The notes under the pieces are model-generated. The model did not search any database. It was not told the origin of the DNA and worked only from the letters and a program-made list of their open reading frames with translations. Shown one piece after another: positions 1-7,975 of a stretch of DNA of 64,000 nucleotides. This DNA comes from a virus, in the IMG/VR virus record IMGVR_UViG_3300028920_001037, positions 1-64,000 of that record; one strand, written 5' to 3'. The position numbers and the translations under genes were made by a program. The number at the start of each line of letters is the position of its first letter. Position 1 is the first letter of the stretch.

Positions 1-164
1 GATTCGATTAATCCAAGATCTTTTAGTTTGGGATTGGGGCCATAAACTGTTTTCCAACCTTTAGGTGCAACTCCACCTGTAGGTATGTTCAAGTCATGTG
101 CGGCGGCTAAGCCAGCTACGTCTGCCCCCCATTGGCCACCTGAGATTGCTTTTTCGATTTTCAA
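1..164 (-). CDS. SLOG/YpsA-like 'putative molybdenum carrier' protein, N-terminal part
   Basis: The 3' end lies outside the window. The start is a TTG at 164-162, placed by a strong AGGAGGT ribosome-binding site at 177-171, seven bases upstream. The visible N-terminus reads KIEKAISGGQWGADVAG and then IPTGGVAPKGW. This matches the opening of the putative molybdenum carrier family (Pfam family of that name, related to the SLOG fold), whose GGQ-GAD and PTGG-PKG segments form a nucleotide-binding pocket. Members are expected to bind nucleotides or their derivatives, which would fit the nucleotide and NAD genes further along. No function has been shown for phage members that I know of. Only about 54 residues can be seen. 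Confidence 0.72.
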   Translation of the reverse strand, partial: MKIEKAISGGQWGADVAGLAAAHDLNIPTGGVAPKGWKTVYGPNPKLKDLGLIE

Positions 165-175
165 TAATGTACCTC

Positions 176-421
176 CTAAGATTGAACTCTACCACAATCA
201 ATACAAACATAATTCCATTCAGCATATCCCGGTCCACAAATACCATTTGAGCTAAGAGGTCTAGTATCACCACCACACCAACGACATTTAGGTCTCGGTT
301 TTGGTTTATTTATTTCTTTAATAGCTTCACGATGTTGTTCTTGATAAGCTTCAATCATTTCTTTAGGAACAGGTTTTCCTTTATTAAAAAATGTTCTTTG
401 TTCTTCTTCTAAAGGTGTCAT
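176..421 (-). CDS. small zinc-ribbon protein, unknown function
   Basis: 81 residues. The C-terminal half holds CRWCGGDT and later CIDCGRV, giving two CxxC knuckles about 25 residues apart, a zinc-ribbon pattern. The N-terminal half is charged and helical. The ATG overlaps the stop of the DUF488-type gene upstream (TAATG), so the two are probably translationally coupled. Its stop is 11 bases before the TTG start of the next gene. Such small ribbons in phages are often nucleic-acid binders or adaptors, but nothing here identifies a partner. Confidence 0.75.
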   Translation of the reverse strand: MTPLEEEQRTFFNKGKPVPKEMIEAYQEQHREAIKEINKPKPRPKCRWCGGDTRPLSSNGICGPGYAEWNYVCIDCGRVQS

Positions 422-753
422 TATAACTCCTTAACTTCAATTCCTAATTTTTCTTTAAACCAATTAGCAACTAGATTTCTATGACAGAATTGACCAGACT
501 TTTCAAAACACAATAGAATAGAGTCTTTACCAAGTTCATCATAAACTTCTTGAGGATCTAGTTTATCAAGAATATATTTTTTATATTCTATAACATATTG
601 TTTTGCGTCTCCGGTATACTTATATCTTTCTAGTATGCCAACAGTCGGAGCTAGTTTTGAATATTGTCTACCTTTGAACCAATGAGGTTTAAAACAAGCA
701 ATTGAAACAGCATTCGGATTATCTTTTGATTTACCAAAGTACGATGTGTTCAT
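421..753 (-). CDS. DUF488-like protein
   Basis: 110 residues. The C-terminal segment LLCFEKSGQFCHRNLVANWF is the typical signature of DUF488 proteins (C-x-E-x(5)-CHR), which include phage and bacterial members of unknown function. The CHR cysteine and histidine are intact. The domain is short but complete compared with other small members. The start overlaps the 3' end of the gene upstream by 4 bases, and the stop overlaps the start of the next gene, so it sits in a tight operon with zinc-ribbon proteins on both sides. Confidence 0.75.
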   Translation of the reverse strand: MNTSYFGKSKDNPNAVSIACFKPHWFKGRQYSKLAPTVGILERYKYTGDAKQYVIEYKKYILDKLDPQEVYDELGKDSILLCFEKSGQFCHRNLVANWFKEKLGIEVKEL

Positions 754-1154
754 TTACTATTTCCTTTGCACTTGTTCTTTTTTGCCAAATAATATTTTCT
801 TTTCCATTCATTTCTATGAGCAGGACAAAACTTAGGATAGATATAGATTGATGGATAAAGCATTAATGTATATTCTTCATTACAAGCATCACATCTTCTG
901 TTTATTTCAACTGCTTGAGTATGTTTATGTTTCATTGTAAAATTTGCAGTATTTTCGATAATAGACTTTTTCTTGGCTAAAATCTTATCTCTATCTATTA
1001 TTTTGCGATATTTGGGTTGTCTATGAACTTTACAGAACTTAGCTTTACCAATGCCAAAGAAAACTGTTTTACATCTTTTACCATCTAAATCAACAAACGC
1101 ACAACGCTTCTCATGAAGTCTTTCTCTCTTTTTTCTTTTCTTAGATTCGCTCAA
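750..1154 (-). CDS. basic Cys-rich zinc-finger-like protein
   Basis: A TTG start at 1154 is chosen because GGGAGG lies just upstream and the start then falls directly after the stop of the patatin gene. A longer frame reaching 1208 would overlap that gene and has no ribosome-binding site. The product has 134 residues and is very lysine/arginine-rich at both ends. It has two Cys/His groups: C...C...C-x-x-H (residues about 18-45) and CDACNEE...CPAH (about 88-115). This suggests two small zinc-binding modules and a nucleic-acid role. No family is recognised. Confidence 0.7.
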   Translation of the reverse strand: MSESKKRKKRERLHEKRCAFVDLDGKRCKTVFFGIGKAKFCKVHRQPKYRKIIDRDKILAKKKSIIENTANFTMKHKHTQAVEINRRCDACNEEYTLMLYPSIYIYPKFCPAHRNEWKRKYYLAKKNKCKGNSK

Positions 1155-1155
1155 A

Positions 1156-2058
1156 TTAAAACCTCCCGAGAATTGATATAATAGGATGTTCAGCCATGGT
1201 TTCACCATATTTTTTATATTGTTTCAAATACTTTATTTTATCCATACCATCATATTTTTTATCTATTTCAACATCCCAATAGTTAAAACTAATATTAGAA
1301 AAACTTCTAGCTAGTTTTTTCATCCTTGCTATCTTATCCTCACGACTTTGAGCTCTTGCTAATCCACCCTCAATAGGTTTAATAAAATCATACAGCTGGC
1401 GTATATTGTTTTCTTTGGTTGCTTCTTTGTATGGAATGGTTGAGTTAACAAAACCACTTCCAAATACATCAACTTGAATTTCTTCCTTTGCCCAACCAAG
1501 AAGTATAGCTTCCATTAATGCTTCTTCAAGACTAAGATTGCTAACACCACAACCACCATCAAACCAAACACATTGGTTAACAGGGTCATTGTATTGACCA
1601 AAATAAAATGGAGCTGCAAAAGACTTCATAACTTCAGTCACAAGTCTTTGTTTTCCATCTTTAGTCCATGATTTAAAATAATGGTTACGATCTGTACAAC
1701 GATTAACAGATGTAATAAGAAGTTTAGTTTTACATTGTTTCATCTCAATATCACCAATTAAATCTTTCCAAACACTTTCAAAATACTTTCGTTGATACTT
1801 AGGAAGTTTCCATCTTTGATACCAAGGTCTTTTCTTAAAGACTTTATGAAGCATGGCATCATAAACATTATCCATATCAGCTACAGTAATTCTTCCACTA
1901 GCAGCGGCAGCCACGTTGATACTACCAACTGATGTACCAACCATCAAGTCATAGTATTCATAAAGAGGGCCTACATGTTCTTCTCTTTTTTTAAGAGCGA
2001 CTATTTGGATTCGACCTTTACAGCCCCCTCCACTACATATACATATTTTTTTAGCCAT
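1156..2058 (-). CDS. patatin-like phospholipase
   Basis: 300 residues. Patatin-fold lipid acyl hydrolases use a Ser-Asp dyad. The sequence shows the oxyanion loop GGGCKGR (residues 10-16), the nucleophile elbow GTSVG (Ser43) and the catalytic Asp in DGG (Asp168), all in the expected order and spacing. There is no signal peptide, so it should act in the cytoplasm or at the inner face of the membrane. The family cleaves membrane phospholipids. In a phage this could help lysis, remodel membranes or counter a defence. The bacterial relative CapV is a defence effector, so a regulatory role is also possible. Length is normal for a single patatin domain. Confidence 0.85.
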   Translation of the reverse strand: MAKKICICSGGGCKGRIQIVALKKREEHVGPLYEYYDLMVGTSVGSINVAAAASGRITVADMDNVYDAMLHKVFKKRPWYQRWKLPKYQRKYFESVWKDLIGDIEMKQCKTKLLITSVNRCTDRNHYFKSWTKDGKQRLVTEVMKSFAAPFYFGQYNDPVNQCVWFDGGCGVSNLSLEEALMEAILLGWAKEEIQVDVFGSGFVNSTIPYKEATKENNIRQLYDFIKPIEGGLARAQSREDKIARMKKLARSFSNISFNYWDVEIDKKYDGMDKIKYLKQYKKYGETMAEHPIISILGRF

Positions 2059-2328
2059 TTATTTTTTATCTCTTTTATTAAATTTTGAGCAATGTCTTCT
2101 TAAATAATGACCACACTCAAAGGCGTGTGTACAATTCCTGCATTGTGAATCATTCCACTTATCTCTGAACTCTTGGCTGTTCTCATTAACCCATTGAAAC
2201 ACATAAGGTTCTCCTGGATCATTTTTAATTTTTTCACCCTGTAACCATTTATCTTTATTAATACATTCACGTTCTGCATGTAAAAATGCAGTAAACTCCT
2301 CCATATCATATAATGCTGATGTAAGCAT
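2059..2328 (-). CDS. small Cys-rich protein, unknown function
   Basis: 89 residues. The C-terminus holds CRNCTHAFECGHYLRRHC, giving four cysteines and three histidines that could hold one or two zinc ions. The N-terminal part is acidic, and no family is recognised. The ATG is preceded by GGGAGGG at a short distance. That purine run can pair with a CCTCC segment a few bases further upstream (hairpin of about 5 base pairs), so the ribosome-binding site may be partly masked. It is the first gene after the double promoter at 2373-2452. Confidence 0.7.
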   Translation of the reverse strand: MLTSALYDMEEFTAFLHAERECINKDKWLQGEKIKNDPGEPYVFQWVNENSQEFRDKWNDSQCRNCTHAFECGHYLRRHCSKFNKRDKK

Positions 2329-2502
2329 AAAGACCCTCCCTTTCTATCAGGAGGAAGATTTAAAGGATCAAATATTTATAAAGTTACAATTCCCCATTTA
2401 TGTTTACTATTATTTATGATATTAATATAATAAATTTATTTGCAAAAGTCAATTTAAAAATCATAAATATATTAATGTCAAAGAACAAATACAAAAAATC
2501 AT
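2329..2502 (-). promoter_or_regulatory. intergenic region with tandem early- and late-type promoters
   Basis: No ORF is seen in these 174 bases. On the minus strand there is TTGACT (2452-2447), a 17-base spacer and TATATT (2429-2424), a good sigma70-type promoter of the set found eight times in this window. Downstream of it lies the T4-type late octamer TATAAATA (2380-2373). Both point at the genes from 2328 downwards, which would give early and late expression of the same operon. The assignment rests on pattern alone. Confidence 0.65.
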
Positions 2503-3924
2503 TTACCAATTATGTAAATTTTCATGTCTATCTAATACCGCTTGAAATCCCCAATTCCAGTTAGGTTTAAGATCTTTGGAATGAGAAAGAAAAAGAACTT
2601 TAGCTTTTGGTTTTTTTGGTTCTGGAGCAAACATATCACTAAATATTACAACCCCATCACATTTAGTTTCATCAGCATAATCCAAGACCTCTTGAAAGTC
2701 TGTACCTCCCCTACCACAAATTTTAAAAGTCTTTTTGGCAGTCTTTAATTTAGTTTCTATTTGTTTTATCTCTGTATCAAACAGAACGTATATCAGTTCA
2801 GCATGTTTGATTATCTTATTAATTACAGCAAAGCCTTCAGCTAAATCATCATCACTCATGGAACCAGAAACATCAACTGCAAAAATAATCTTAGTCTTTA
2901 AGAATCTTCTATGACCAGGATAAAGCAGGTCGAATCTTCTATTTGCTTTAAGTCTTGAATTAACTCTTGCATATGTTTCAACGGACTTTTTAAATTTCCT
3001 TATGATTTCTTTATAGGAAATCTTAGGTTCGTTAGCGGCTAGAATTTCAGCAATATAATCTCCTGTATGTTTTCCCCATGCTTTAATTCTATCTTTGTTT
3101 TTATCTACATAGTTTTTAACATCAGCATCAAACATATCATTCTTTCCCCAACCATTATTTGCTGTTCCGTTAGGATCGAAATAGTCTTTGACACCTTCTT
3201 GTGTATTATCATATTCTTTAAAACCGTCTTTATCTTTGTTTTGACCTTTGCCTTGACCTTGACCTTCGCCTTCATCTTCACCATTCTGTTCTTCTTGGTC
3301 TTGACCTTTGCCTTCTCCTTTGTCTTGACCTTTGTCTTCCCCTTCTTGATCTTGACCTTCTCCTTGCCCCTGTTGAGCTTGTTGCTGAGCTTTGTCAATC
3401 ATTTCTTGCTTTTCTTCATCGGTCATTGAATCCCAGATTTGCTTTATCATTTCATTAATTTGTTGTTGTCTATCATAAAGCTGTCTGAAATATTCTTCAA
3501 AACAATCTTTTTCTGGAAGATTGAACTGTTGTGCAGTCGGAATTAAATCTTCTAATGAAGTATCACCCTGAAGAAAAGCCATTGTATTCTGGCGAATAAG
3601 TTCATCAATGGCAATGTTAGAAGACAACGCAGAAATTTGTCTTGGCTCCTTAAGCCTTGTTGTACAATGTCTTAATAAAACCTTAAAAAAAGTATGAACC
3701 ATAACCATCTCCAAATATTCAACTGGCATCATATTAACAAAATTTGGATTGAAAGTTATTACAGGATGACGACCAGTAATATTAATACCAAAAGTTTCTT
3801 GATTGGGATCTGGATTAAAGTTAAACTGTGATGCTATTCCTAATAATATTGCATCACTAGTAAACCAATCCATTAAAACTTTCTGTATTTTCTTTTCAGC
3901 TTTTTTTACTTTGTCTTCATCCAT
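2503..3924 (-). CDS. VWA domain protein with degenerate metallopeptidase-like N-domain (DUF2201-type)
   Basis: 473 residues. The N-terminal domain resembles the putative metallopeptidase domain that precedes VWA-like domains in DUF2201 proteins, but the usual HExxH is replaced by HTFFKVLLRH (residues 77-86), so peptidase activity is doubtful. A middle segment of about 70 residues is low-complexity and made of Gly/Gln/Asp/Glu/Lys. The C-terminal VWA domain has an intact MIDAS start DVSGSMS. It pairs with the MoxR ATPase directly upstream (start and stop overlap by one base). In bacteria MoxR-VWA pairs act as chaperone-like or metal-insertion machines. The phage substrate is unknown. Confidence 0.85.
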   Translation of the reverse strand: MDEDKVKKAEKKIQKVLMDWFTSDAILLGIASQFNFNPDPNQETFGINITGRHPVITFNPNFVNMMPVEYLEMVMVHTFFKVLLRHCTTRLKEPRQISALSSNIAIDELIRQNTMAFLQGDTSLEDLIPTAQQFNLPEKDCFEEYFRQLYDRQQQINEMIKQIWDSMTDEEKQEMIDKAQQQAQQGQGEGQDQEGEDKGQDKGEGKGQDQEEQNGEDEGEGQGQGKGQNKDKDGFKEYDNTQEGVKDYFDPNGTANNGWGKNDMFDADVKNYVDKNKDRIKAWGKHTGDYIAEILAANEPKISYKEIIRKFKKSVETYARVNSRLKANRRFDLLYPGHRRFLKTKIIFAVDVSGSMSDDDLAEGFAVINKIIKHAELIYVLFDTEIKQIETKLKTAKKTFKICGRGGTDFQEVLDYADETKCDGVVIFSDMFAPEPKKPKAKVLFLSHSKDLKPNWNWGFQAVLDRHENLHNW

Positions 3925-5141
3925 TACTTTAACCAGGGTTTATCATTATCATCGTCCGGATAACCATCAAGTCCTAAGTCACTATCGAAATCATTTTGAT
4001 CATTATCGTTCTCATGAATCATTCTTTCAACATCTTTCTCATGCTGGTCTTTACCTCTAACAACATCAACAAAGTAGTTAACAAGTTTGTCAGAATGTTC
4101 TAACAATGTATTCTGCCAAGTTTCTTGGTTGTTAGTTGCCTGATTGATAAGTCCAAAGAAGTGCGCGATAATCTCTTTAGGAACAGTACTAAGGTACTTA
4201 TAAACATTATGTGCATATTCTTCACCTGCTTTTCTTGCGATAAACAGACTATCGATATGCTGTTTAATATAGACTGCAAGTTCATCATTAATATTAATAA
4301 GATCCTGATTAGGTAGACTCTTAATTGTCTTTTCCAAATCCTTATTCCAATTAGTCACAATGAGACCAACATTAATACCCTTCATGTTTTCTTTAACATG
4401 CATACAGAACTTTGAAGCGGCGCCGATACCAACGATTGTGCTGGCAACCAGTTTTAATTTGTAATCTACATCTTGAAGAATTTCGGGATGGTTATTAATA
4501 ATATCAGAAAGTCTTTTCCAAGAACGGCGTGACTGATAGACTTCACCTGTTTTCTTTTTTGTTGGTGGGTCTAAATAGTTTGCGGAGTTCTTTGATATGA
4601 ATCCGATAACATATTTGTTAACCTTATTTTTAAGTGCCCAATCAATCCATTCTTCTTTATCGGGAAGAAAAGGAACTTTGTTAAATCTATCAAGAAGAGT
4701 GACTTCAAGTTCAGTAACATCGTAATCAGTATCATCACCGAAAGGATTGATAGCTGCGATAACTCTTGTTTCGGGTGGAAGTTTCTTTCCACAAAGTTTA
4801 CGGTTGAGAACCATATCTTGTACACATTGGAGAACTTCAGGCTTTGCACGGTTGAGTTCATCAAGAAAGATAACTACTTTCTCTCCTTCTTTCGGCCACC
4901 ACCAAGGTTGACAAAAGATTGTCACCTTAGTATGGTCAATCTCTGCACGGTCTGGCAAACCAATAAGGTCACCGGCATCAGCCATCTGTGAACAGAAAAG
5001 AATAATTACTCGGAATCCTTTTTCTTCCCAGTATTCTTTTACAAATTCTGATTTACCAACGCCGTGAATTGCCTCAAGCATGATTGCTTGGTCAGCAGGA
5101 GTCGTATCAAAGATCAGCTTCATATCTTTAATATTAGCCAT
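3924..5141 (-). CDS. MoxR-family AAA+ ATPase
   Basis: 405 residues. It shows Walker A GVGKS (residues 27-31), Walker B VVIFLDE followed by LNRA, sensor-1 region IAAINP and an arginine-finger segment LLDRF, in the order of MoxR/CoxD ATPases. A helical C-terminal half of about 200 residues follows and ends in an acidic tail. It is encoded immediately before the VWA protein, the usual partner, so the two probably work as one complex that remodels a target protein. Residues for ATP binding and hydrolysis are present. Confidence 0.9.
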   Translation of the reverse strand: MANIKDMKLIFDTTPADQAIMLEAIHGVGKSEFVKEYWEEKGFRVIILFCSQMADAGDLIGLPDRAEIDHTKVTIFCQPWWWPKEGEKVVIFLDELNRAKPEVLQCVQDMVLNRKLCGKKLPPETRVIAAINPFGDDTDYDVTELEVTLLDRFNKVPFLPDKEEWIDWALKNKVNKYVIGFISKNSANYLDPPTKKKTGEVYQSRRSWKRLSDIINNHPEILQDVDYKLKLVASTIVGIGAASKFCMHVKENMKGINVGLIVTNWNKDLEKTIKSLPNQDLININDELAVYIKQHIDSLFIARKAGEEYAHNVYKYLSTVPKEIIAHFFGLINQATNNQETWQNTLLEHSDKLVNYFVDVVRGKDQHEKDVERMIHENDNDQNDFDSDLGLDGYPDDDNDKPWLK

Positions 5142-5166
5142 TATAAACTCTCCTTCAATTTTTCAA

Positions 5167-5310
5167 TTAATATTTATTTTCAGTTATAATATCTTGATTC
5201 TCAAATTGCTTTAATGCTTTTTGAATTTTTTTATCTTGGTTTTTTCTTCTTTTAAACTGTGGGTTTTTTCTATATTTGTTTCCGTATTCGCCTTTGTATG
5301 ACTTACCCAT
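5167..5310 (-). CDS. 47-residue basic protein
   Basis: ATG at 5310, TAA at 5167, with AAAGGAG about 12 bases upstream. The product is highly basic in the middle (run of K/R around residues 13-30: KYRKNPQFKRRKNQDKK) and ends in an acidic tail. It is the first ORF after the double promoter at 5355-5396 and lies just upstream of the MoxR gene. Composition suggests nucleic-acid or ribosome contact, but no family is recognised. A good ribosome-binding site and promoter support it as a real gene. Confidence 0.65.
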   Translation of the reverse strand: MGKSYKGEYGNKYRKNPQFKRRKNQDKKIQKALKQFENQDIITENKY

Positions 5311-5354
5311 AAAATAATACTACTCCTTTGAAAAATGAAACTAGCATCTAGTAT

Positions 5355-5396
5355 TATTTATATACATAATATAATACATCTGCATAGATTTGTCAA
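5355..5396 (-). promoter_or_regulatory. overlapping early- and late-type promoters
   Basis: Minus strand: TTGACA (5396-5391), 17-base spacer, TATATT (5373-5368), then the late octamer TATAAATA (5362-5355). It should drive the 47-residue ORF, the MoxR gene and the VWA gene. It is the same double arrangement as at 2373-2452. Confidence 0.65.
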
Positions 5397-5406
5397 GTTA
5401 TTTAGT

Positions 5407-5556
5407 TTAGTCAGTCTTTTCTTCTTCTTCATTTTTGTTTTTTTGTTCTACGAATGGAACCCATTTACCGCATTTACAAAGTTTTTCTCTTGGTGCATTA
5501 TCAATTCTCATATCTGGTTCAGCACCGCAATCACACTTGGCTATGAAATAATTCAT
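5407..5556 (-). CDS. 49-residue CxC/CxC zinc-binding protein
   Basis: ATG at 5556 and TAA at 5407. The sequence has CDCGAEP near residue 8 and CKCGKW near residue 27, a two-knuckle zinc pattern, followed by an acidic tail (NKNEEEEK). AAAGGA lies upstream of the start. The stop lies just upstream of the 5368-5396 promoter. Unknown function. Confidence 0.65.
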   Translation of the reverse strand: MNYFIAKCDCGAEPDMRIDNAPREKLCKCGKWVPFVEQKNKNEEEEKTD

Positions 5557-5568
5557 AATAAATCCTTT

Positions 5569-5904
5569 CTAAATAACTTGAGGTAGCCAGACTATAAAGG
5601 CCATCCACAATATATGTAATATATTATCAGTAACTATTTGACTCCAAGGAAAACAAACATTAGTTGCAAATATATGTGAACCTTTTTTATCCATGAACCA
5701 CGATACAAAGTTAGTTCTGTCGATAATATAATGTTGAACTGCGATGGCTAGCAATTGCCACCATGCAAGACCACAAAGCAAAAAAGGTATCATATATGTT
5801 ACAACATGGAGAAAGCATTTCCATGAAGACTTCTTTTTGTTTTGTGCAACATCATCCCATTGTATGAGATAGTCACCAATCAAATGTGCATATATCCAAT
5901 GCAT
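5569..5904 (-). CDS. DUF3307 membrane protein
   Basis: 111 residues. The start HWIYAHLIGDYLIQWDDVAQNKK matches the DUF3307 signature (H-x-x-GD-x-x-x-Q...K). Three hydrophobic segments follow (about residues 30-55, 60-80 and 90-110), which suggests an inner-membrane protein. DUF3307 proteins are found in phages and bacteria without a known biochemical role. Length agrees with small family members. Confidence 0.75.
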   Translation of the reverse strand: MHWIYAHLIGDYLIQWDDVAQNKKKSSWKCFLHVVTYMIPFLLCGLAWWQLLAIAVQHYIIDRTNFVSWFMDKKGSHIFATNVCFPWSQIVTDNILHILWMAFIVWLPQVI

Positions 5905-5916
5905 AATTACCTCTTT

Positions 5917-6894
5917 CTAAGTACAACTCCAATATGTTATTTTTCTTTTAATATTACTTTCCATTCTATCTAGTCTTTCCATTAACATTTTAACAGAAAC
6001 ATATTCCGTATCTTGTTTTTGCATATTAGATTCTGAACCGTACCATTGTTCTATACAGTTAGCTAATAGTTTCTGGACTAGTTCTCTCTGTGGTCTTTCA
6101 GGTACAGCTTTACTATTCACAAAGACTGAATCAAGTTCTTTTAATCTTCTTTCAAAGAACTCTTCAAACTTAGTATAACTTCCCCATTCACCTGCACGCA
6201 TGGCTTTACATTCTTCTTTATTTCTTGTAAGGTCTAGATCACCTTCTGTAAGAAGTTGGTGTATAAGGTCAAGCAGTCTAAGAGAATGATAACTCATTTT
6301 AACATCATAACCATGCTTTTCATAAAGTGGTAGTCTGTTTGAGTTGTCGTTCTTATGTTCTGTTTCCCAGCGTACTGCTTCCCTTCTTATTCTCGCAAAT
6401 TGAGAATAAGCATAACCTTTAAATGATTGATACATTTTCTTTGAAAGGAATAACTTTCTTTGATCCCTTATCATCCAACCAATATCATGTGCATATGTAA
6501 CTAAGTTTCTCTTAACGAAAAGAACTTCCGTAAGGTTTGGAGAACCATTAGATACAAGATCAAAGAAATTGGTTAGTGAATGCCAAGCAGCTTCATAAAC
6601 TTTATCATGCTTGCCTTTAGTTATAACAAGTTTTTGGCCTTCACCTTTGCATTCCTTGTTCTTAAACTTAGGCACATTATTGTCATAACCAAGTATAAAT
6701 CCATAAGCCTGTGGATAAAGGCATTTATGTGGATCCATAACAACACCAACTATGTCATAGTCCGAATCCGGATTATTACATTCGTAGGCATGGCTACCCA
6801 TTATACATTCCATTAAAAGGTTATCAACCATCCATTGTTCTTCTGGTTTGAACCTTTGTTCTGCAAAATGTTGTGTTAATTTTTTGTCTTTCAT
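5917..6894 (-). CDS. RlaP-type nucleotidyltransferase
   Basis: 325 residues. The core GSHAY (residues 33-37) followed by NPDSDYDIVGVVMDP (residues 41-55) is the nucleotidyltransferase signature of the RlaP family (RNA-ligase-associated nucleotidyltransferase). The two metal-binding aspartates of DxD (Asp45, Asp47) are present. T4-like and other large phages carry members, often near RNA-repair genes. The window also holds a CCA-adding enzyme, a kinase and a HAD phosphatase, so an RNA-end function is reasonable, though no RNA ligase is seen here. Its start overlaps the end of the next upstream gene by 4 bases. Confidence 0.8.
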   Translation of the reverse strand: MKDKKLTQHFAEQRFKPEEQWMVDNLLMECIMGSHAYECNNPDSDYDIVGVVMDPHKCLYPQAYGFILGYDNNVPKFKNKECKGEGQKLVITKGKHDKVYEAAWHSLTNFFDLVSNGSPNLTEVLFVKRNLVTYAHDIGWMIRDQRKLFLSKKMYQSFKGYAYSQFARIRREAVRWETEHKNDNSNRLPLYEKHGYDVKMSYHSLRLLDLIHQLLTEGDLDLTRNKEECKAMRAGEWGSYTKFEEFFERRLKELDSVFVNSKAVPERPQRELVQKLLANCIEQWYGSESNMQKQDTEYVSVKMLMERLDRMESNIKRKITYWSCT

Positions 6895-7244
6895 AATTTT
6901 CCATTTGTAAATTTAGCTTCTGTATCTAAATACTTACCTGTATATAACCATACATCTTCAGCTATTTCTGTATATGATTCTTCATCATAAGGGCCACCAT
7001 GACCGCCCGAATGATATTCTGTTGTTCCAAATAATGCTGTATATTCGCAACCACAATCACTTACAAATTCTGTAAGGAAAACTCTATCTACAACATTATG
7101 TATTTTTCCTTCTCGCAACAATAATGATTTTTCAAAGACATTAAGTTCTTTATATTTCACATCAAATGGTATAAGGCTTTCATCATTAAATACTATAAAG
7201 CTAGATGATGAACTATTACTTACAAATCCTATTCTTACTTTCAT
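6891..7244 (-). CDS. GFVSNSSSSSF-family protein (copy 1)
   Basis: 117 residues. It begins MKVRIGFVSNSSSSSFIVF, the N-terminal signature shared by six proteins between 6891 and 9709. The rest is acidic and has no similarity to its siblings that I can see. It includes a CGCEY segment and a Gly/His-rich loop (SGGHGGPYDEE, about residues 75-86). There is no lipobox, long hydrophobic core or obvious signal peptidase site, so the N-terminus is not a normal export signal. Function unknown. Copy 1 is separated from the other five by an ASCH-domain gene. Confidence 0.85.
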   Translation of the reverse strand: MKVRIGFVSNSSSSSFIVFNDESLIPFDVKYKELNVFEKSLLLREGKIHNVVDRVFLTEFVSDCGCEYTALFGTTEYHSGGHGGPYDEESYTEIAEDVWLYTGKYLDTEAKFTNGKL

Positions 7245-7655
7245 TTAAATCTCCACATTAAAAATACCTTGTCTACCCTTGCAAGGTATTGGTTTTTCTA
7301 ATCTTACAACATCTGTTAAGAATAAACCAAATCGTTTTGTGTTAGTACAATCTATCAAAGCATATTTAGAATGTAGTCGGTTTAACCAACCTACATCTTC
7401 AACAAAAGCTGTACATACAATGTGACCACCGAAATATGCGTCCATACTTACAGCTAGAATTTTAATAGGCCTATCTTTTTTGAATAGCCATTTAAATGAT
7501 GACTTATAATCCTTATCAAATTTCTTAGAAGCATGAATAGCTATTCGTTGTCCTTTTAAATTTTTAAATCTATCATGAGTTCTCGTTTCAATGGTTTTAT
7601 AACCATGAGAAATCCAACATGCCCAAGGTTGCCATAAAGTAATTGCTTTCAACAT
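7245..7655 (-). CDS. ASCH-domain protein
   Basis: 136 residues. The start ITLWQPWACWISHGYKTIETR fits the ASCH domain (PUA-like RNA-binding fold) with its conserved W-PWA...G-KTIETR pattern. The domain fills the whole protein. ASCH proteins bind RNA or modified nucleosides, and one group are amidohydrolases of N4-acetylcytidine. It lies inside the GFVSNSSSSSF gene cluster and overlaps copy 2 by 7 bases, so it is part of the same transcript. Confidence 0.82.
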   Translation of the reverse strand: MLKAITLWQPWACWISHGYKTIETRTHDRFKNLKGQRIAIHASKKFDKDYKSSFKWLFKKDRPIKILAVSMDAYFGGHIVCTAFVEDVGWLNRLHSKYALIDCTNTKRFGLFLTDVVRLEKPIPCKGRQGIFNVEI

Positions 7656-7975
7656 TCCTCCCAGTCAAAATAAACTTTAGTTTTAGGATCTACTAAACTT
7701 TGAACTATTTCTTTTACTATTCGTTCAACATCTTCTTCAGCACCATATTCAATACTTTGAATTGTAATAATGCGTTTGTCTTTATATTTATCTAGTAACT
7801 CATTCAAACTATTTCTATCATATTCATCGTCTTCTTCATAATATTCGTTGTATTCCAAATACTTTTTCTTATTATATTCTTTCAATAATTTTGGATCGTC
7901 TTGGGCAAAATTATCAATAGAAACAATAAAACTACTACTTGAACTGTTACTTACAAACCCTGTTCTAATTTTCAT
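7649..7975 (-). CDS. GFVSNSSSSSF-family protein (copy 2)
   Basis: 108 residues. It starts MKIRTGFVSNSSSSSFIVS, then an acidic, lysine- and tyrosine-rich helical region (YNKKKYLEYNEYYEEDDEYD) and an RIITIQSIEYGAEEDVE segment. Only the first 17-18 residues resemble the other copies. The start overlaps the 3' end of copy 3 by 11 bases. Confidence 0.85.
   Translation of the reverse strand: MKIRTGFVSNSSSSSFIVSIDNFAQDDPKLLKEYNKKKYLEYNEYYEEDDEYDRNSLNELLDKYKDKRIITIQSIEYGAEEDVERIVKEIVQSLVDPKTKVYFDWEEC

Noticed and set aside
94-276. 60-codon minus-strand frame near the window start
   Set aside because: It overlaps both the zinc-ribbon gene and the TTG-started SLOG-like gene, has no ribosome-binding site and no recognisable domain.
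3067-3429. plus-strand open frame rich in Phe/Leu opposite the VWA gene
   Set aside because: It is the antisense of the low-complexity Gly/Gln/Asp/Lys linker of the VWA protein, so its hydrophobicity is a codon effect.
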